From positions 1 to 40,205 of the forward strand of contig JAGQPY010000008.1 of the NCBI GenBank assembly GCA_020426485.1: a stretch of 40,205 nucleotides of DNA, written 5' to 3'. Of this stretch, positions 18,505-27,220 are shown piece by piece. The position numbers and the translations under genes were made by a program. The notes beneath the pieces are model-generated. The model saw only the letters and a list, made by a program, of their open reading frames with translations. It ran no database searches and was not told the DNA's origin. Each line of letters opens with the position of its first letter. Positions within the stretch are counted from its first letter, which is position 1. The DNA is from Planctomycetaceae bacterium (GTDB taxonomy: Bacteria > Planctomycetota > Planctomycetia > Planctomycetales > Planctomycetaceae).

Positions 18505-19842
18505 TCATTCGGGAATGAAAAATTCCATCAGCTGGTCTTCAGCATCTTTCTGAACCATCAGCACAGCGGTGTCTCCCGGCTGAAGTCGATCATCTGCCGA
18601 AGGAACTTTGACAAAGTCTCCTCGTTCGATGGCGGCAACGATGCTGTTGGGCAGGCTGAGTTCTCTGAGGGGTGCCCTGGTGATGGGGGCTGATCGACGG
18701 ATCTCCACTTCCCAGACTTCTGCCGAATCCCCCGCAATTGGAGAACGTTCTCGCACGGGGCCTCTGGCCACAAGTCCGACAATCTGTCGGGCCATGGCTT
18801 CACGAGGGCTCACCGCGACATCGATGCCAAGTCGTTCAAGCACGTTGGCGTAATCGGGACTTCGAACGATCGTCAGCAGTCGTCGACAGCCCAGCTCTTT
18901 CGCCTCGACACCACAGACGATGTTCTCTTCGTCACGTCCGGTGCAGGCGACAAAGATATCGCTCCTGCCGACGCGTGCTTCTTCCAGGTCAGATTTACTT
19001 TTGACATCCGCCTGCAGCACCGTGGTCCCTGGCAGTCGTTCTGCAATGAAATCACAGCGAGCCGGGTCGTTTTCCAGCACCGTGATCTGACAACGAGTGC
19101 GTTCCAGCAGCCTGGCCAGATTCAGTCCGGTTTCGCCTCCACCGGCAATGACGACTCGCTGGCGTTCTGTCGAGCGATCTTCGAACAGCGGGACCACCTT
19201 TTGCAGTTCAGAGTGAGATCCGATCAGGGCAACGTGATCACCATCCTGAACAAAATCGTTCGCCCCGGGAATGATGGAGCGGTCAGGGCTGTGAATCAGT
19301 CCAACTCGAACCGTCCTTGGCAGCTGAAGCTGCTTCAGTGGTACGCCGATGGCTTTGGCTTTTCGCCCGACATAAATGCCGTGAACTTCCACGCCGCCTC
19401 GCAGGAAACTTTCGACGGCCAGCACCGATGTGCTGCGAATATGCTTGGCCAGTTCCAGTGCCGTCAGATGCTCCAGACTGATCAGCCGATCCACGTTGAA
19501 ATGACGTCGATAGTCGAAGGTGCTGGTATCCCGAAAAATCGGATTGAAGACGCGAGCCACACTTCGAGACGCACCCATTTCTCGCGCAATACTGGCGCTG
19601 ACCAGATTAACTTCGTCACGACTGGTAACGGCAAGGCATAAGTCCGCCAGCTGAATTCCCGCCTGAAAAAGTTTGGAAACATCGTATGCCGATCCACAGA
19701 CCGTTCGAACGTCGAGCTGCTCTTCGACTTTCTGCAGCACGGCCGGATTTTCATCCATGACGCAGACGTTGACTCCGCGACCACACAGCAGTTCTGCAAC
19801 CGTTCGTCCTACGGTGCCCGCTCCCAGTACGACAACATTCAT
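18505..19842 (-). CDS. trkA: Trk system potassium uptake protein TrkA
   Basis: This cytoplasmic regulatory subunit of Trk/Ktr K+ channels binds NAD(H)/nucleotides. The 445-residue protein is a full tandem TrkA: Rossmann domain 1 (GAGTVG 7-12), a first RCK-C domain about 140-220, Rossmann domain 2 (GGGETG 234-239), and a second RCK-C about 365-445 (REL.LPN...GD.AVLMV). The membrane partner TrkH is not next to it. ATG start. The region upstream is non-coding for about 470 bases. Confidence 0.95.
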   Translation of the reverse strand: MNVVVLGAGTVGRTVAELLCGRGVNVCVMDENPAVLQKVEEQLDVRTVCGSAYDVSKLFQAGIQLADLCLAVTSRDEVNLVSASIAREMGASRSVARVFNPIFRDTSTFDYRRHFNVDRLISLEHLTALELAKHIRSTSVLAVESFLRGGVEVHGIYVGRKAKAIGVPLKQLQLPRTVRVGLIHSPDRSIIPGANDFVQDGDHVALIGSHSELQKVVPLFEDRSTERQRVVIAGGGETGLNLARLLERTRCQITVLENDPARCDFIAERLPGTTVLQADVKSKSDLEEARVGRSDIFVACTGRDEENIVCGVEAKELGCRRLLTIVRSPDYANVLERLGIDVAVSPREAMARQIVGLVARGPVRERSPIAGDSAEVWEVEIRRSAPITRAPLRELSLPNSIVAAIERGDFVKVPSADDRLQPGDTAVLMVQKDAEDQLMEFFIPE

Positions 19843-20314
19843 GACATCAGCCCGAAATGTGGTTCCTGAAGGAGCCTGATTTTCCAGAATCGTTCACAAA
19901 TCATCCTGATTTTGATTTCACTCCGACGGCCGATCTGAACACGGCCCGGCTTCCGAATGCGGTCCGGGAATTGATGATTCGCTAAGTGGCCCGTCCCGAA
20001 GAACTCCGGTTGTACATCAGAAGTCGCTGAGATCACCGTATCTTTGCAAGGGCTGACATTTTTGTGATTCCGAAGCCATTCTGCGAACGCAGTCCATTCC
20101 TTCGCGCTGCTCTGTCTGCCGGATCATTTTTAACGTGATTCCGCCGGCTTTCGAATGAAATGAGGCCTGCCGGATGGAGTTTGAAACTTTTTTCAAAGAC
20201 GGTGTAACAGTTGGGAGGGGCTTCCGCTGAGGTGAGTATCAAACACGGGAAACTCGGAACTCCGACAAACTGAAGTTTCCCCTTCCTTACCTCAGTCGGA
20301 ACTGGAGAATTGAC
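19843..20314. other. Divergent intergenic region trkA / Cys-Tyr-rich gene
   Basis: This 472-base gap holds the promoters for trkA (leftward) and the small secreted protein (rightward). GGAG at 20303-20306 is the ribosome binding site of the latter. No other gene, repeat or strong hairpin was seen. Confidence 0.4.
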
Positions 20315-20707
20315 ATGTTGAAGAAGTTTGCACTGGCCCTGATGCCCCTGACACTGCTGGTTTCCAACGCGAAAGCTGACGACCTGGACCTGAACATCGA
20401 TGTGGCCGCAATCAGCGATGCGGACATTGAGATTGTGGAAGCTGGCCTGGACATTGATCCGGATGCTTTGAACTCAGACAGCGAAGCGGCGGCCGGAGAC
20501 AACGAACTGAACGATGCCATTGAAGCCTGCTTCCGGCGCTTTGGATGCGGATACGGCGGATACAGCTACGGCTGTGGTTACAACTGCTACAACCACTGTG
20601 GATACCGATCGTACTACAGCTACCGACCGATCTGTTACGCACCGCCCGTTTACCGCTGTGTTTACGCTGCTGCTCCTGTTTATCACTACTACTGGGGCTG
20701 CTACTGA
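20315..20707 (+). CDS. Small secreted acidic / Cys-Tyr-rich protein
   Basis: I do not recognise a domain. The 130-residue protein has a signal peptide (LKKFALALMPLTLLVSNAKA). Residues about 22-68 are very acidic (DDLDLNID, DADIEIVE, DIDPDALNSDSE). The last 60 residues hold eight Cys and many Tyr and Gly (FGCGYGGYSYGCGYNCYNHCGY, ending YHYYWGCY). This two-part composition suggests an exported structural protein that could be disulfide- or tyrosine-cross-linked, in keeping with the protein-rich envelope known for planctomycetes. That role is inference. A GGAG site precedes the ATG, and terminator-like hairpins follow. Confidence 0.8.
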   Translation: MLKKFALALMPLTLLVSNAKADDLDLNIDVAAISDADIEIVEAGLDIDPDALNSDSEAAAGDNELNDAIEACFRRFGCGYGGYSYGCGYNCYNHCGYRSYYSYRPICYAPPVYRCVYAAAPVYHYYWGCY

Positions 20708-20742
20708 TGAAGTCCGGCGGTGCGATGGCCGCCGCCAAAGTG

Positions 20743-20773
20743 AGTGGTCGGCAGTGCAGACAAGCCGACCACT
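20743..20773 (+). terminator. Hairpin downstream of the Cys-Tyr-rich gene
   Basis: A perfect 10-bp stem (AGTGGTCGGC 20743-20752 with GCCGACCACT 20764-20773) has an 11-base loop. Only a short T-tract follows (GCTTTCT). It could be a weak terminator or an mRNA-stabilising 3' hairpin 36 bases after the stop. Confidence 0.5.
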
Positions 20774-20832
20774 GCTTTCTGTCAGACGCAACATTCTGCG
20801 TGAAGCAACAGTCACCACTGATCCCTTTCGTT

Positions 20833-20868
20833 CCGGCAGACGCCTCTTCAGGCCTGCCGGTTTTTGTT
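20833..20868 (+). terminator. Rho-independent terminator before the CARDB-like gene
   Basis: CCGGCAG (20833-20839) pairs with CTGCCGG (20854-20860), with an inner GCC/GGC pair and a TCTTCA loop. TTTTTGTTT follows. It would end the transcript of the Cys-Tyr-rich gene. Confidence 0.75.
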
Positions 20869-20973
20869 TGTCCACATCAAGGGCCGCCGCGAATCAGATT
20901 TTCTGAATCAGGCTTCAACCTGACCCGCGTGCGGTTTCCATCATCTCGGGATTCATTCCAAGGAGCACCAACG

Positions 20974-21780
20974 ATGTCTCGACCCCATAAAAAACTTCTG
21001 ATGATCACGCTGACGCTGGCTTCCATATCCGGCGTCTGTCATGCTCAGCAGACCATCACTTCGACAACAACCATTTCGGGCACCACTGAAATCGTGCCCA
21101 GAATAAGGCGATTACCCGTGCCGCATTGTGGGCACGTAATCGAACTTCTGATTTCCAATCGTCTTCGGCAGAACTCGTACTCTGAAGCCGATTCTTCGAT
21201 GGAAGTCTATCTTCCACATCTGACGACCGGAGTTGTTCCCGGTGACCTGCGTTTGGTCAGCGTTTCTGTCGTCAACGAAGGTTCGACTGAGTGCGGACCA
21301 GCGTTTCAGATTGTTTTGCACAATGACAGCAAACTGCCCATCGGAAATTTCGCTGTTTCGCTGGTCGCTGTTCTGGGTCGTATCGATGTTTACTCTCCGA
21401 CAACTACCGTCCGAGTCCTTCGGATGGAAGCACAGGAACAGTTGTCGATCGACGTCGTGCTTCCTGCGACAGCAAACCGCATGGGACTCATCGATCAGCC
21501 GCTGGCGGCCTTCGATACGCTTGTGGTAGCGGTCGACAGCTTCGATCAGTTGTTGGAATGTTCAGAAACGAACAACATTCTGGTGCTGAAGCGATCAGAC
21601 ATCCCGCCGATCGTGGTCGCAGATGCTCAGCCCACCACACCTGCGGATTCCGCAACCGTCGTTCCGAGCGTTCCGCAGGATTCCGTCACCCCGGACGTTG
21701 TGACACCGTCGAAGCCGGATGACAAGCCCGGTTCGGCTCTGGATGGCTTTGATGTAGACCGCCTGAAACTGGATGAATGA
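20974..21780 (+). CDS. Secreted protein with CARDB-like domain
   Basis: The frame is open from 20545, but the ATG at 20974 has AAGGAG eight bases before it and begins a signal peptide (RPHKKLLMITLTLASISGVCHA, then Q). The 268-residue protein then has one Ig-like beta domain at about 80-205. It contains VSVVNEGSTECGPAFQ and ends VDSFDQLLECSETNNI, the pattern of CARDB adhesion-type domains. A Pro/Thr/Asp-rich linker follows, and the C-terminus ends DRLKLDE. No enzyme motif is seen. It is probably an exported cell-surface or adhesion protein. The gene after it runs in the opposite direction, ending 140 bases downstream. Confidence 0.82.
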   Translation: MSRPHKKLLMITLTLASISGVCHAQQTITSTTTISGTTEIVPRIRRLPVPHCGHVIELLISNRLRQNSYSEADSSMEVYLPHLTTGVVPGDLRLVSVSVVNEGSTECGPAFQIVLHNDSKLPIGNFAVSLVAVLGRIDVYSPTTTVRVLRMEAQEQLSIDVVLPATANRMGLIDQPLAAFDTLVVAVDSFDQLLECSETNNILVLKRSDIPPIVVADAQPTTPADSATVVPSVPQDSVTPDVVTPSKPDDKPGSALDGFDVDRLKLDE

Positions 21781-21920
21781 TCGGTTCGATGTCATTGGTT
21801 CTTTGCGGAATGCCTGTCGCCGTTGTGTACGTCACTTGTCGCGTGGCTGCCGAATTCCACCGACAGTGGCGTGCACGGCTGCACGCAAACCCACACTGCT
21901 CCAGACCTGGCGCTGTCCAG

Positions 21921-24905
21921 CTAAAAAGGGATCTGAAAGACTCGATCACAGTTCTCCCGGATCACAATTCGACGGGAAGCTTTTACGTCGGCCAGGTTCT
22001 GGTTGTGGCCGGACGGCCACTCAATTCGCAATTCACTGCTGGTGCCGGATGGCGTACTGACGAGCAGGATTTCCTTCTGGCAGCTGGCGTGGTATCCGTC
22101 TCCCGCAGTCACCTGCTGGCTGTCGGCGCGAAAGGGCAACTGCCAGTGAATGCGGGCTCCGGTTGCGTCTCTGGCGGAGTTCGTGGCGACCATTCGAACT
22201 CCAACGGCGGGGGCAATCCGTGAGGTTCTGTTCGTCAGCAGAGCATAGTCTTCGTTCAGATGCCCCACGATCAGATCGGAGAGCAAGTCGCAGTTCCAGT
22301 CGATCGTGGCGACGGATCGTCCCAGATGGTCCTTCTGAAAGTAGTCCCCGAGCAACGTACGATCAGCTTCTGTAAAACTTCGCTCGTTCGTCTGAAACAG
22401 CTGAGCCGGCATGTGCCAGGGCTTCCCTTCAGACAGCAGATCATCGACGTGCCCGTTGGCAACAAAAAGTTCGAACCGAGCATCCGCATTCACGTCCAGA
22501 AACTGTGTTCCAAATCCAAGCAAAGGCAGTGACGCTGCTTCCATCCCGGACGGACGTGTCTGGTCTTCAAACGTGGCACCATCCGGGCTGGTATAAAAGG
22601 CATTGGCTTCGTTGTAGAAATTCGTCACGACAATTTCAGGAACGCCATCGTGGTCCAGGTCAGCGGCCGCAATTCCCATGCTGCCCTGAGGCTTCCCGAA
22701 TGCGCTGACGGCCAGTCCTGAGGCAAATCCCTGATCCGTGACGTACGGACTTTCGGAAGTTGCAAACTTCAGCAGCATGTTCGGCGTTGTGTCGTTCGCA
22801 ACCAGAAGCGACAGGCCGCGTTCGCTTCCGAATCGGCAGGCCAGCAGTCCCAGCCCCTTTCCGGGGGGAATTGCCTTCAGATCTTCAGCGCGATCCAGAA
22901 ACGTGCCGTCACCGTTGCCGGTCAACAGCGTGTCCGAGGCCGCTTCAAAATGAACGGGAATGCAGGCTCTGTGGCTGCCATCAGGGCGTGGACAGATTCG
23001 TTCAAAGACATCGGCTCCCTCAAGGTAGTTGCAAATGTAGATATCAGGAACGGCGTCACCATCAAAATCTGCAATGGCAGCGCTGGTCGACCACTGATGA
23101 GGCATTGGAGCTTCAGCTTCGGCATTGCCTTCAGGAAACGACTTCTGAAAAGTTCCGTCGCCCTGATTGAGCCACAGAAAATTCCGTCCAATATTTGCCA
23201 CGACAACATCTGCGAAGCCGTCATTATTCACGTCCCCCACAGCGACTCCCTGACCGAATTCCCGATCGGTGATTCCAGCTTCATGGCTGGACGGCTGAAA
23301 TCGACTTCCCCTCATGTTTCGAAAGAGCTGGTCTTCTGCGTCTCTTGTCTTCCCACGATTGGCCCACAGGCATCCCTGTGTCAGAAAGACGTCCGGATAG
23401 GAGTCGCTGTCGAAATCTCCCACGCCGATTCCACCACCTGTAAACTCAAACATTCGGTGTGTTGTTGTTCCTTCAACCCCGTTTACGTAGTGGAACCCGA
23501 GGCCAACGTCATGTGCATCATCTGTAAATCTGAAGTCCACCGGACTGGCGCTGGAATTCGATGGCAGCGTGACGAAGTCTCGGGGCGAGTCTGGTGCGGA
23601 TTCAAAATGAAGGCTTTCGAACTGGTCAAATTCAGGCACGACCGAGTCCACAGACGTCACCAGCGACAGCGGCAGATCGCGAGTCGTTTGGTACAGGTCA
23701 GCCGCTGTCGTCAGGAGTTCCTTTTGCTCGGGGTCGCTGCTCAGAGCCAGGCTGGCCCAGCCGAATGCCTCCCAGAGCCGCCCGGAATTCCGGAATGCGT
23801 GGATCATTTCCAGAACAGCGTTCGTGTCATGACTTCGGAGAAACGCGCGATCCTGAAGAACCTCCAGTTTCTGAAGTCGGGAGAGATAAGATTCGAACGA
23901 TTCCGCGGTCATATTGTCGCCACCCTTTCGCAACAGCCTGGCGATGCGATAACAGACGTCCTTCAGATCCGGCCCCAGCGAGAAGGCCCTGATGAAGCAC
24001 CGCAACGCACGTTCTTCATTTCCAGTCGCCAGATGGATATAGCCCTTAATCTGCCAGAACTCTGCAAATGAATGACAATCCTCTGGAGCCTGCTCATCCC
24101 ATTCCTTCAACTGTTCGTGGTCCTCCATTTGCAGCAGCGCAAGACCCCGATTGATCCATGCCGGCGCGAAATCAGGATCATCGAGAATCGACCGCTTGCT
24201 GTATTCCAATGCCTGCGACGGCTGACTGCTCTGCAGCGCGCTGGCGGCCATTGCGTTCAGAATTCGCGAATCCTCCGGAGCGCGACGATAGGCCTCCTGC
24301 AGCAGTTCCGGATCCTGAATCGATGCCGTTGCGCGCGACGCGATCATCAGCAGATCAGAAGGCTCATTCTGACGGATCAGCTCCAACAGATACGGCAACG
24401 CTTCTCGCCGACGTCCGCACAGGGCCAATAATCGAACGAGTTCCGTTAATGCGTCTGTGTTCGAAGGGGCAAGGTTGATGGCACGCCGAAAGGCAGCTTC
24501 TGCGCCGCGGAGATCGTAGCTGGCATCTCGTGCCAGTCGACCTTTGAGCAAAAATCCTTCGACCAGCACTTCGATTTCCGATGCGTCGACGTTGCCTCCA
24601 TGCTGATCCGGATTGGTGGACTCTTCCGTTAGAATGTCGAGGTGATATGCGGCCCTTTCAGCGTCACTACGATGGGCTGCGCAGTGTGCGGCGATAATTC
24701 GAACGGAGAGATTTTCCGGGGCCGTTTGCAGGAACCGTTCCGCGAGTTCTTCGGCAATTTCATAACGGCCAGTCAAATAGTGCTTCCGAATTTCCGCTTC
24801 ACCTGGTCGGTCAATCGGCCATAAGGAGATCGACACCGCGAAAGCTGCGAGTACAACTGCGGCCGGAAGGCCGATTCGAAGGCGTGTCCTGAACGGAGTC
24901 TTCAC
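21921..24905 (-). CDS. TPR / FG-GAP propeller / ASPIC-UnbV protein, membrane anchored
   Basis: The 994-residue protein has a single N-terminal TM or uncleaved signal (about 11-29, after KTPFRTRLR). TPR-like helical repeats follow at about 35-440. An FG-GAP/VCBS beta-propeller at about 470-880 has calcium-type loops (GDFDSDSYPD, GDVNNDGFAD, ADFDGDAVPD, ADLDHDGVPE, LDVNADARFE). An ASPIC/UnbV domain lies at about 890-980 (GARIHW...VTAGDGY...LRIEWPSG). Proteins of this design (CRTAC1-like) are abundant in planctomycetes and are thought to act outside the cytoplasm, but no function is established as far as I know. It is a full-length paralogue of the protein at 27217, on the opposite strand. Confidence 0.9.
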   Translation of the reverse strand: MKTPFRTRLRIGLPAAVVLAAFAVSISLWPIDRPGEAEIRKHYLTGRYEIAEELAERFLQTAPENLSVRIIAAHCAAHRSDAERAAYHLDILTEESTNPDQHGGNVDASEIEVLVEGFLLKGRLARDASYDLRGAEAAFRRAINLAPSNTDALTELVRLLALCGRRREALPYLLELIRQNEPSDLLMIASRATASIQDPELLQEAYRRAPEDSRILNAMAASALQSSQPSQALEYSKRSILDDPDFAPAWINRGLALLQMEDHEQLKEWDEQAPEDCHSFAEFWQIKGYIHLATGNEERALRCFIRAFSLGPDLKDVCYRIARLLRKGGDNMTAESFESYLSRLQKLEVLQDRAFLRSHDTNAVLEMIHAFRNSGRLWEAFGWASLALSSDPEQKELLTTAADLYQTTRDLPLSLVTSVDSVVPEFDQFESLHFESAPDSPRDFVTLPSNSSASPVDFRFTDDAHDVGLGFHYVNGVEGTTTHRMFEFTGGGIGVGDFDSDSYPDVFLTQGCLWANRGKTRDAEDQLFRNMRGSRFQPSSHEAGITDREFGQGVAVGDVNNDGFADVVVANIGRNFLWLNQGDGTFQKSFPEGNAEAEAPMPHQWSTSAAIADFDGDAVPDIYICNYLEGADVFERICPRPDGSHRACIPVHFEAASDTLLTGNGDGTFLDRAEDLKAIPPGKGLGLLACRFGSERGLSLLVANDTTPNMLLKFATSESPYVTDQGFASGLAVSAFGKPQGSMGIAAADLDHDGVPEIVVTNFYNEANAFYTSPDGATFEDQTRPSGMEAASLPLLGFGTQFLDVNADARFELFVANGHVDDLLSEGKPWHMPAQLFQTNERSFTEADRTLLGDYFQKDHLGRSVATIDWNCDLLSDLIVGHLNEDYALLTNRTSRIAPAVGVRMVATNSARDATGARIHWQLPFRADSQQVTAGDGYHASCQKEILLVSTPSGTSSELRIEWPSGHNQNLADVKASRRIVIRENCDRVFQIPF

Positions 24906-25510
24906 GGGGGATTCTTCAACATGTGATCACAATGGCTCTCTGGTTACCAGAGTAAACCTGACCAACGGCTCTTGTCGAGTATTCCGGCTGGTTTCCCCTC
25001 AACCCGGATGAGCAGAAATTCAGATTCACAGCTCAAAGAGTTTGGCTGCGTCTATTGAGGCTGTGACAGTGATGTGATTGTGGGCGTGTTGAAATACGAA
25101 GACCGGAGCCATTGGCATGGAACTGGGGACTTTTCTCGTCGTTACCAGAACGATCATCCGGACTGGTGATTCTGTCAGACGGGGTGGCCGATAAATCTGT
25201 CCCAATTTTCATAGCAGACAAGGCAACAACTCCCATAGGCCGCTGGCTTTCGAGGACGCGCAATGTCGCACACGACGGTATATTCCTGCCAGCCGCTCGC
25301 CTGAATTCAGGCCGCACCTTTTCTCATCGGGCGGAGCTGAAACGGCGAAGTTCCATCGCTGTTGCGTGGGAAAAGGGCACTTAAGCACGCGCAACTTTGA
25401 CTCAGATTTGCCGGAAACAATCATTTTTGTCGTTGGAGTTATTGATATTTCCCGATACCGGGATTACCGTTCGGAATCGTTTTTTAGTTTTCGTTTCTAA
25501 AGGAGCACGT
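24906..25510. other. Divergent control region between the TPR/FG-GAP gene and the pilin-like operon
   Basis: About 600 bases separate the leftward 994-residue protein gene from the rightward DUF1559 gene. The last 110 bases are an in-frame extension of the DUF1559 ORF that I reject as coding. AAAGGAG (25498-25504) is the DUF1559 ribosome binding site. A TTGACT near 25396 could be a -35 box, but no good -10 lies at the right distance. Nothing else was seen. Confidence 0.4.
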
Positions 25511-26611
25511 ATGTCGAAGCAGTTAAGAGTAGTTCGTTCCCGAGGTTTTACGCTGATTGAGTTGCTGGTTGTGATCGCCATTATCGCAATCCTAATCGCG
25601 TTGTTGCTTCCCGCCGTGCAGCAGGCTCGCGAGGCAGCCCGGCGAACAGAGTGCAAAAACAAGCTGAAGCAATTGGGGCTGGCGATTCACAACTATCATG
25701 ACACCCACAACTGTGTTCCACCGGCGTCCGGTTATCACGGTGGTGGTTCTGGTGCACGTCGGCACAGTCCGTTTGGCTGGATGCTGCCCTTCTTCGATCA
25801 GGCTCCTCTGTACAACCTGATTCAGTCCGGGGGAACCGCGGCCTCTGTGAACGGATCCGGCAACTACGCTGGAAACGCCTTCACCCCATGGGATACCAAT
25901 CACAAAGCCGTGGTGGCCAGACTGCCGATGCTGCTGTGCCCTTCCGACCCGGATACAAGTCGCGAAGCGCCGCGTGGTCCGACGAACTATGCATTTTCCC
26001 ATGGCGATACCGCTTGGGATCACTGTCCGAAGTGGAATGGAAACGGCGGTCGCGGGTTGCGAGGCTTCTTCATCGGTGGTAATACAAACTCAGGTCCGCC
26101 ACGTAATTTCCGCGACGTTCTGGACGGCCTGAGCAACACAATTGCAATGTCCGAGTTGATTAAGAGTCAGCCCGGCTCAAACACCGTCAAAGGCGGGGCT
26201 GCTCACCGCGGCCTGGGCCAGAGTTCATTCCGAGATAACCCATCTGTTTGCCTGGCCGCCAAGGCAGCGGACGGTACATTTACCAGCGACGACGTCGCCC
26301 GCCGTCGTGGCACGCGCTGGCTGGACGGGGCGCCGATCTTCACGGCGATCACTACCATCCTGGGGCCCAACAAAATGTTGTGTCTGTCCTTGAACGGTGG
26401 AGAAGATGACACGGACGGTATTTTTGAACCTGCCAGCCAGCACGTGGGCGGCGTTCAGGTGTTGATGGGAGACGGAGCAGTGCGTTTCGTCAGTGAAAAC
26501 ATCGATACGGGCGATTCGACAGGGGCAAATACAACAGCAGGCCCCAGCAAATTTGGTGTCTGGGGAGCCTTGGGTTCTGTCAATGGCGGGGAGACAATCG
26601 GCGACTTCTAG
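25511..26611 (+). CDS. DUF1559 protein with pilin-type N-terminus
   Basis: The product is 366 residues from the ATG at 25511, chosen for the AAAGGAG site 6 bases before and the short leader. A type IV prepilin motif is exact: R-G12|F13-T-L-I-E17 followed by a long hydrophobic helix, so a prepilin peptidase should cut after Gly12. The body is a DUF1559 (SBP_bac_10-like) domain with the usual QQAREAARRTECKNKLKQLGLAIHNYHD start. Near the end is the H-x9-DG motif (His311, Asp321-Gly322). Planctomycetes carry tens of such genes; they are considered pseudopilin-like surface proteins of unknown role. It is first in an operon with a small lipoprotein and a large TPR/FG-GAP protein. Confidence 0.95.
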   Translation: MSKQLRVVRSRGFTLIELLVVIAIIAILIALLLPAVQQAREAARRTECKNKLKQLGLAIHNYHDTHNCVPPASGYHGGGSGARRHSPFGWMLPFFDQAPLYNLIQSGGTAASVNGSGNYAGNAFTPWDTNHKAVVARLPMLLCPSDPDTSREAPRGPTNYAFSHGDTAWDHCPKWNGNGGRGLRGFFIGGNTNSGPPRNFRDVLDGLSNTIAMSELIKSQPGSNTVKGGAAHRGLGQSSFRDNPSVCLAAKAADGTFTSDDVARRRGTRWLDGAPIFTAITTILGPNKMLCLSLNGGEDDTDGIFEPASQHVGGVQVLMGDGAVRFVSENIDTGDSTGANTTAGPSKFGVWGALGSVNGGETIGDF

Positions 26612-26746
26612 ACGTTCTGAGCAGAAGAGAAATCACGTGAGCGGTACGGTGGCAATTGTCATCGTACCCTTCATTATTGAATTCTTAATTTTCATTAGAC
26701 CATTCGGTCCGGTCGCTTTGGTTTTGCGTTCTCAAAGGGATGTCTC

Positions 26747-27220
26747 GTGAATAGAGTAGGCGTGATTGTGATAGCCTCATTGTTGCTTGCAGGATGCGGT
26801 GGCGGAAGTGCGGGGCGGTTAGCGGTTTATCCGACGACCGGAAAGATTTCGATGGCTGGCGGTCCGTTGGTTGGGGCCGTTGTGACTTTTGTTTCATCGG
26901 AAGGAAAGCCGTCGGCAATCGGTCGGACTGATGAACAGGGCGTCTATCATCTGACGACTTACGAGGCTCAGGATGGAGCGGCCGCTGGAAACTTTTCCGT
27001 GGTTCTGGCGTTGATTCAGCCTTCCAGTTCTTCGCCTGCCTCGACAGACGAAAGCCATGCTGCGGGTGTCAACGATCCACTGCCGTCCAACTCACATTCC
27101 GGCAAAGGGCAGACTGGTGACAACGTCCTGCCCGAAATGTACACAAGTGCCGCTTCCACGCCATTTCATGCGGAAGTAAAAAGTGGCGGTGACAACGCTT
27201 TCGACTTTGAACTCAAATGA
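26747..27220 (+). CDS. Small lipoprotein, carboxypeptidase-regulatory-like
   Basis: The product is 157 residues from a GTG at 26747, with AAAGGGA six bases before. The lipobox LAGC puts the lipidated Cys at 17. The body (about 28-90) reads GKISMAGGPLVGAVVTFVSSEGKPSAIGRTDEQGVYHL, a transthyretin-like carboxypeptidase-regulatory fold that often follows DUF1559 genes in planctomycetes. The C-terminal half is Ser/Pro-rich and ends in a short beta-like stretch. It lies 135 bases after the DUF1559 gene and overlaps the next gene by 4 bases, so the three should be co-expressed. Confidence 0.85.
   Translation: MNRVGVIVIASLLLAGCGGGSAGRLAVYPTTGKISMAGGPLVGAVVTFVSSEGKPSAIGRTDEQGVYHLTTYEAQDGAAAGNFSVVLALIQPSSSSPASTDESHAAGVNDPLPSNSHSGKGQTGDNVLPEMYTSAASTPFHAEVKSGGDNAFDFELK

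Noticed and set aside
22950..24071. Plus-strand ORF of 373 codons opposite the 994-residue TPR/FG-GAP gene
   Set aside because: Antisense shadow; no recognisable motif, while the minus frame has clear repeats and domains.
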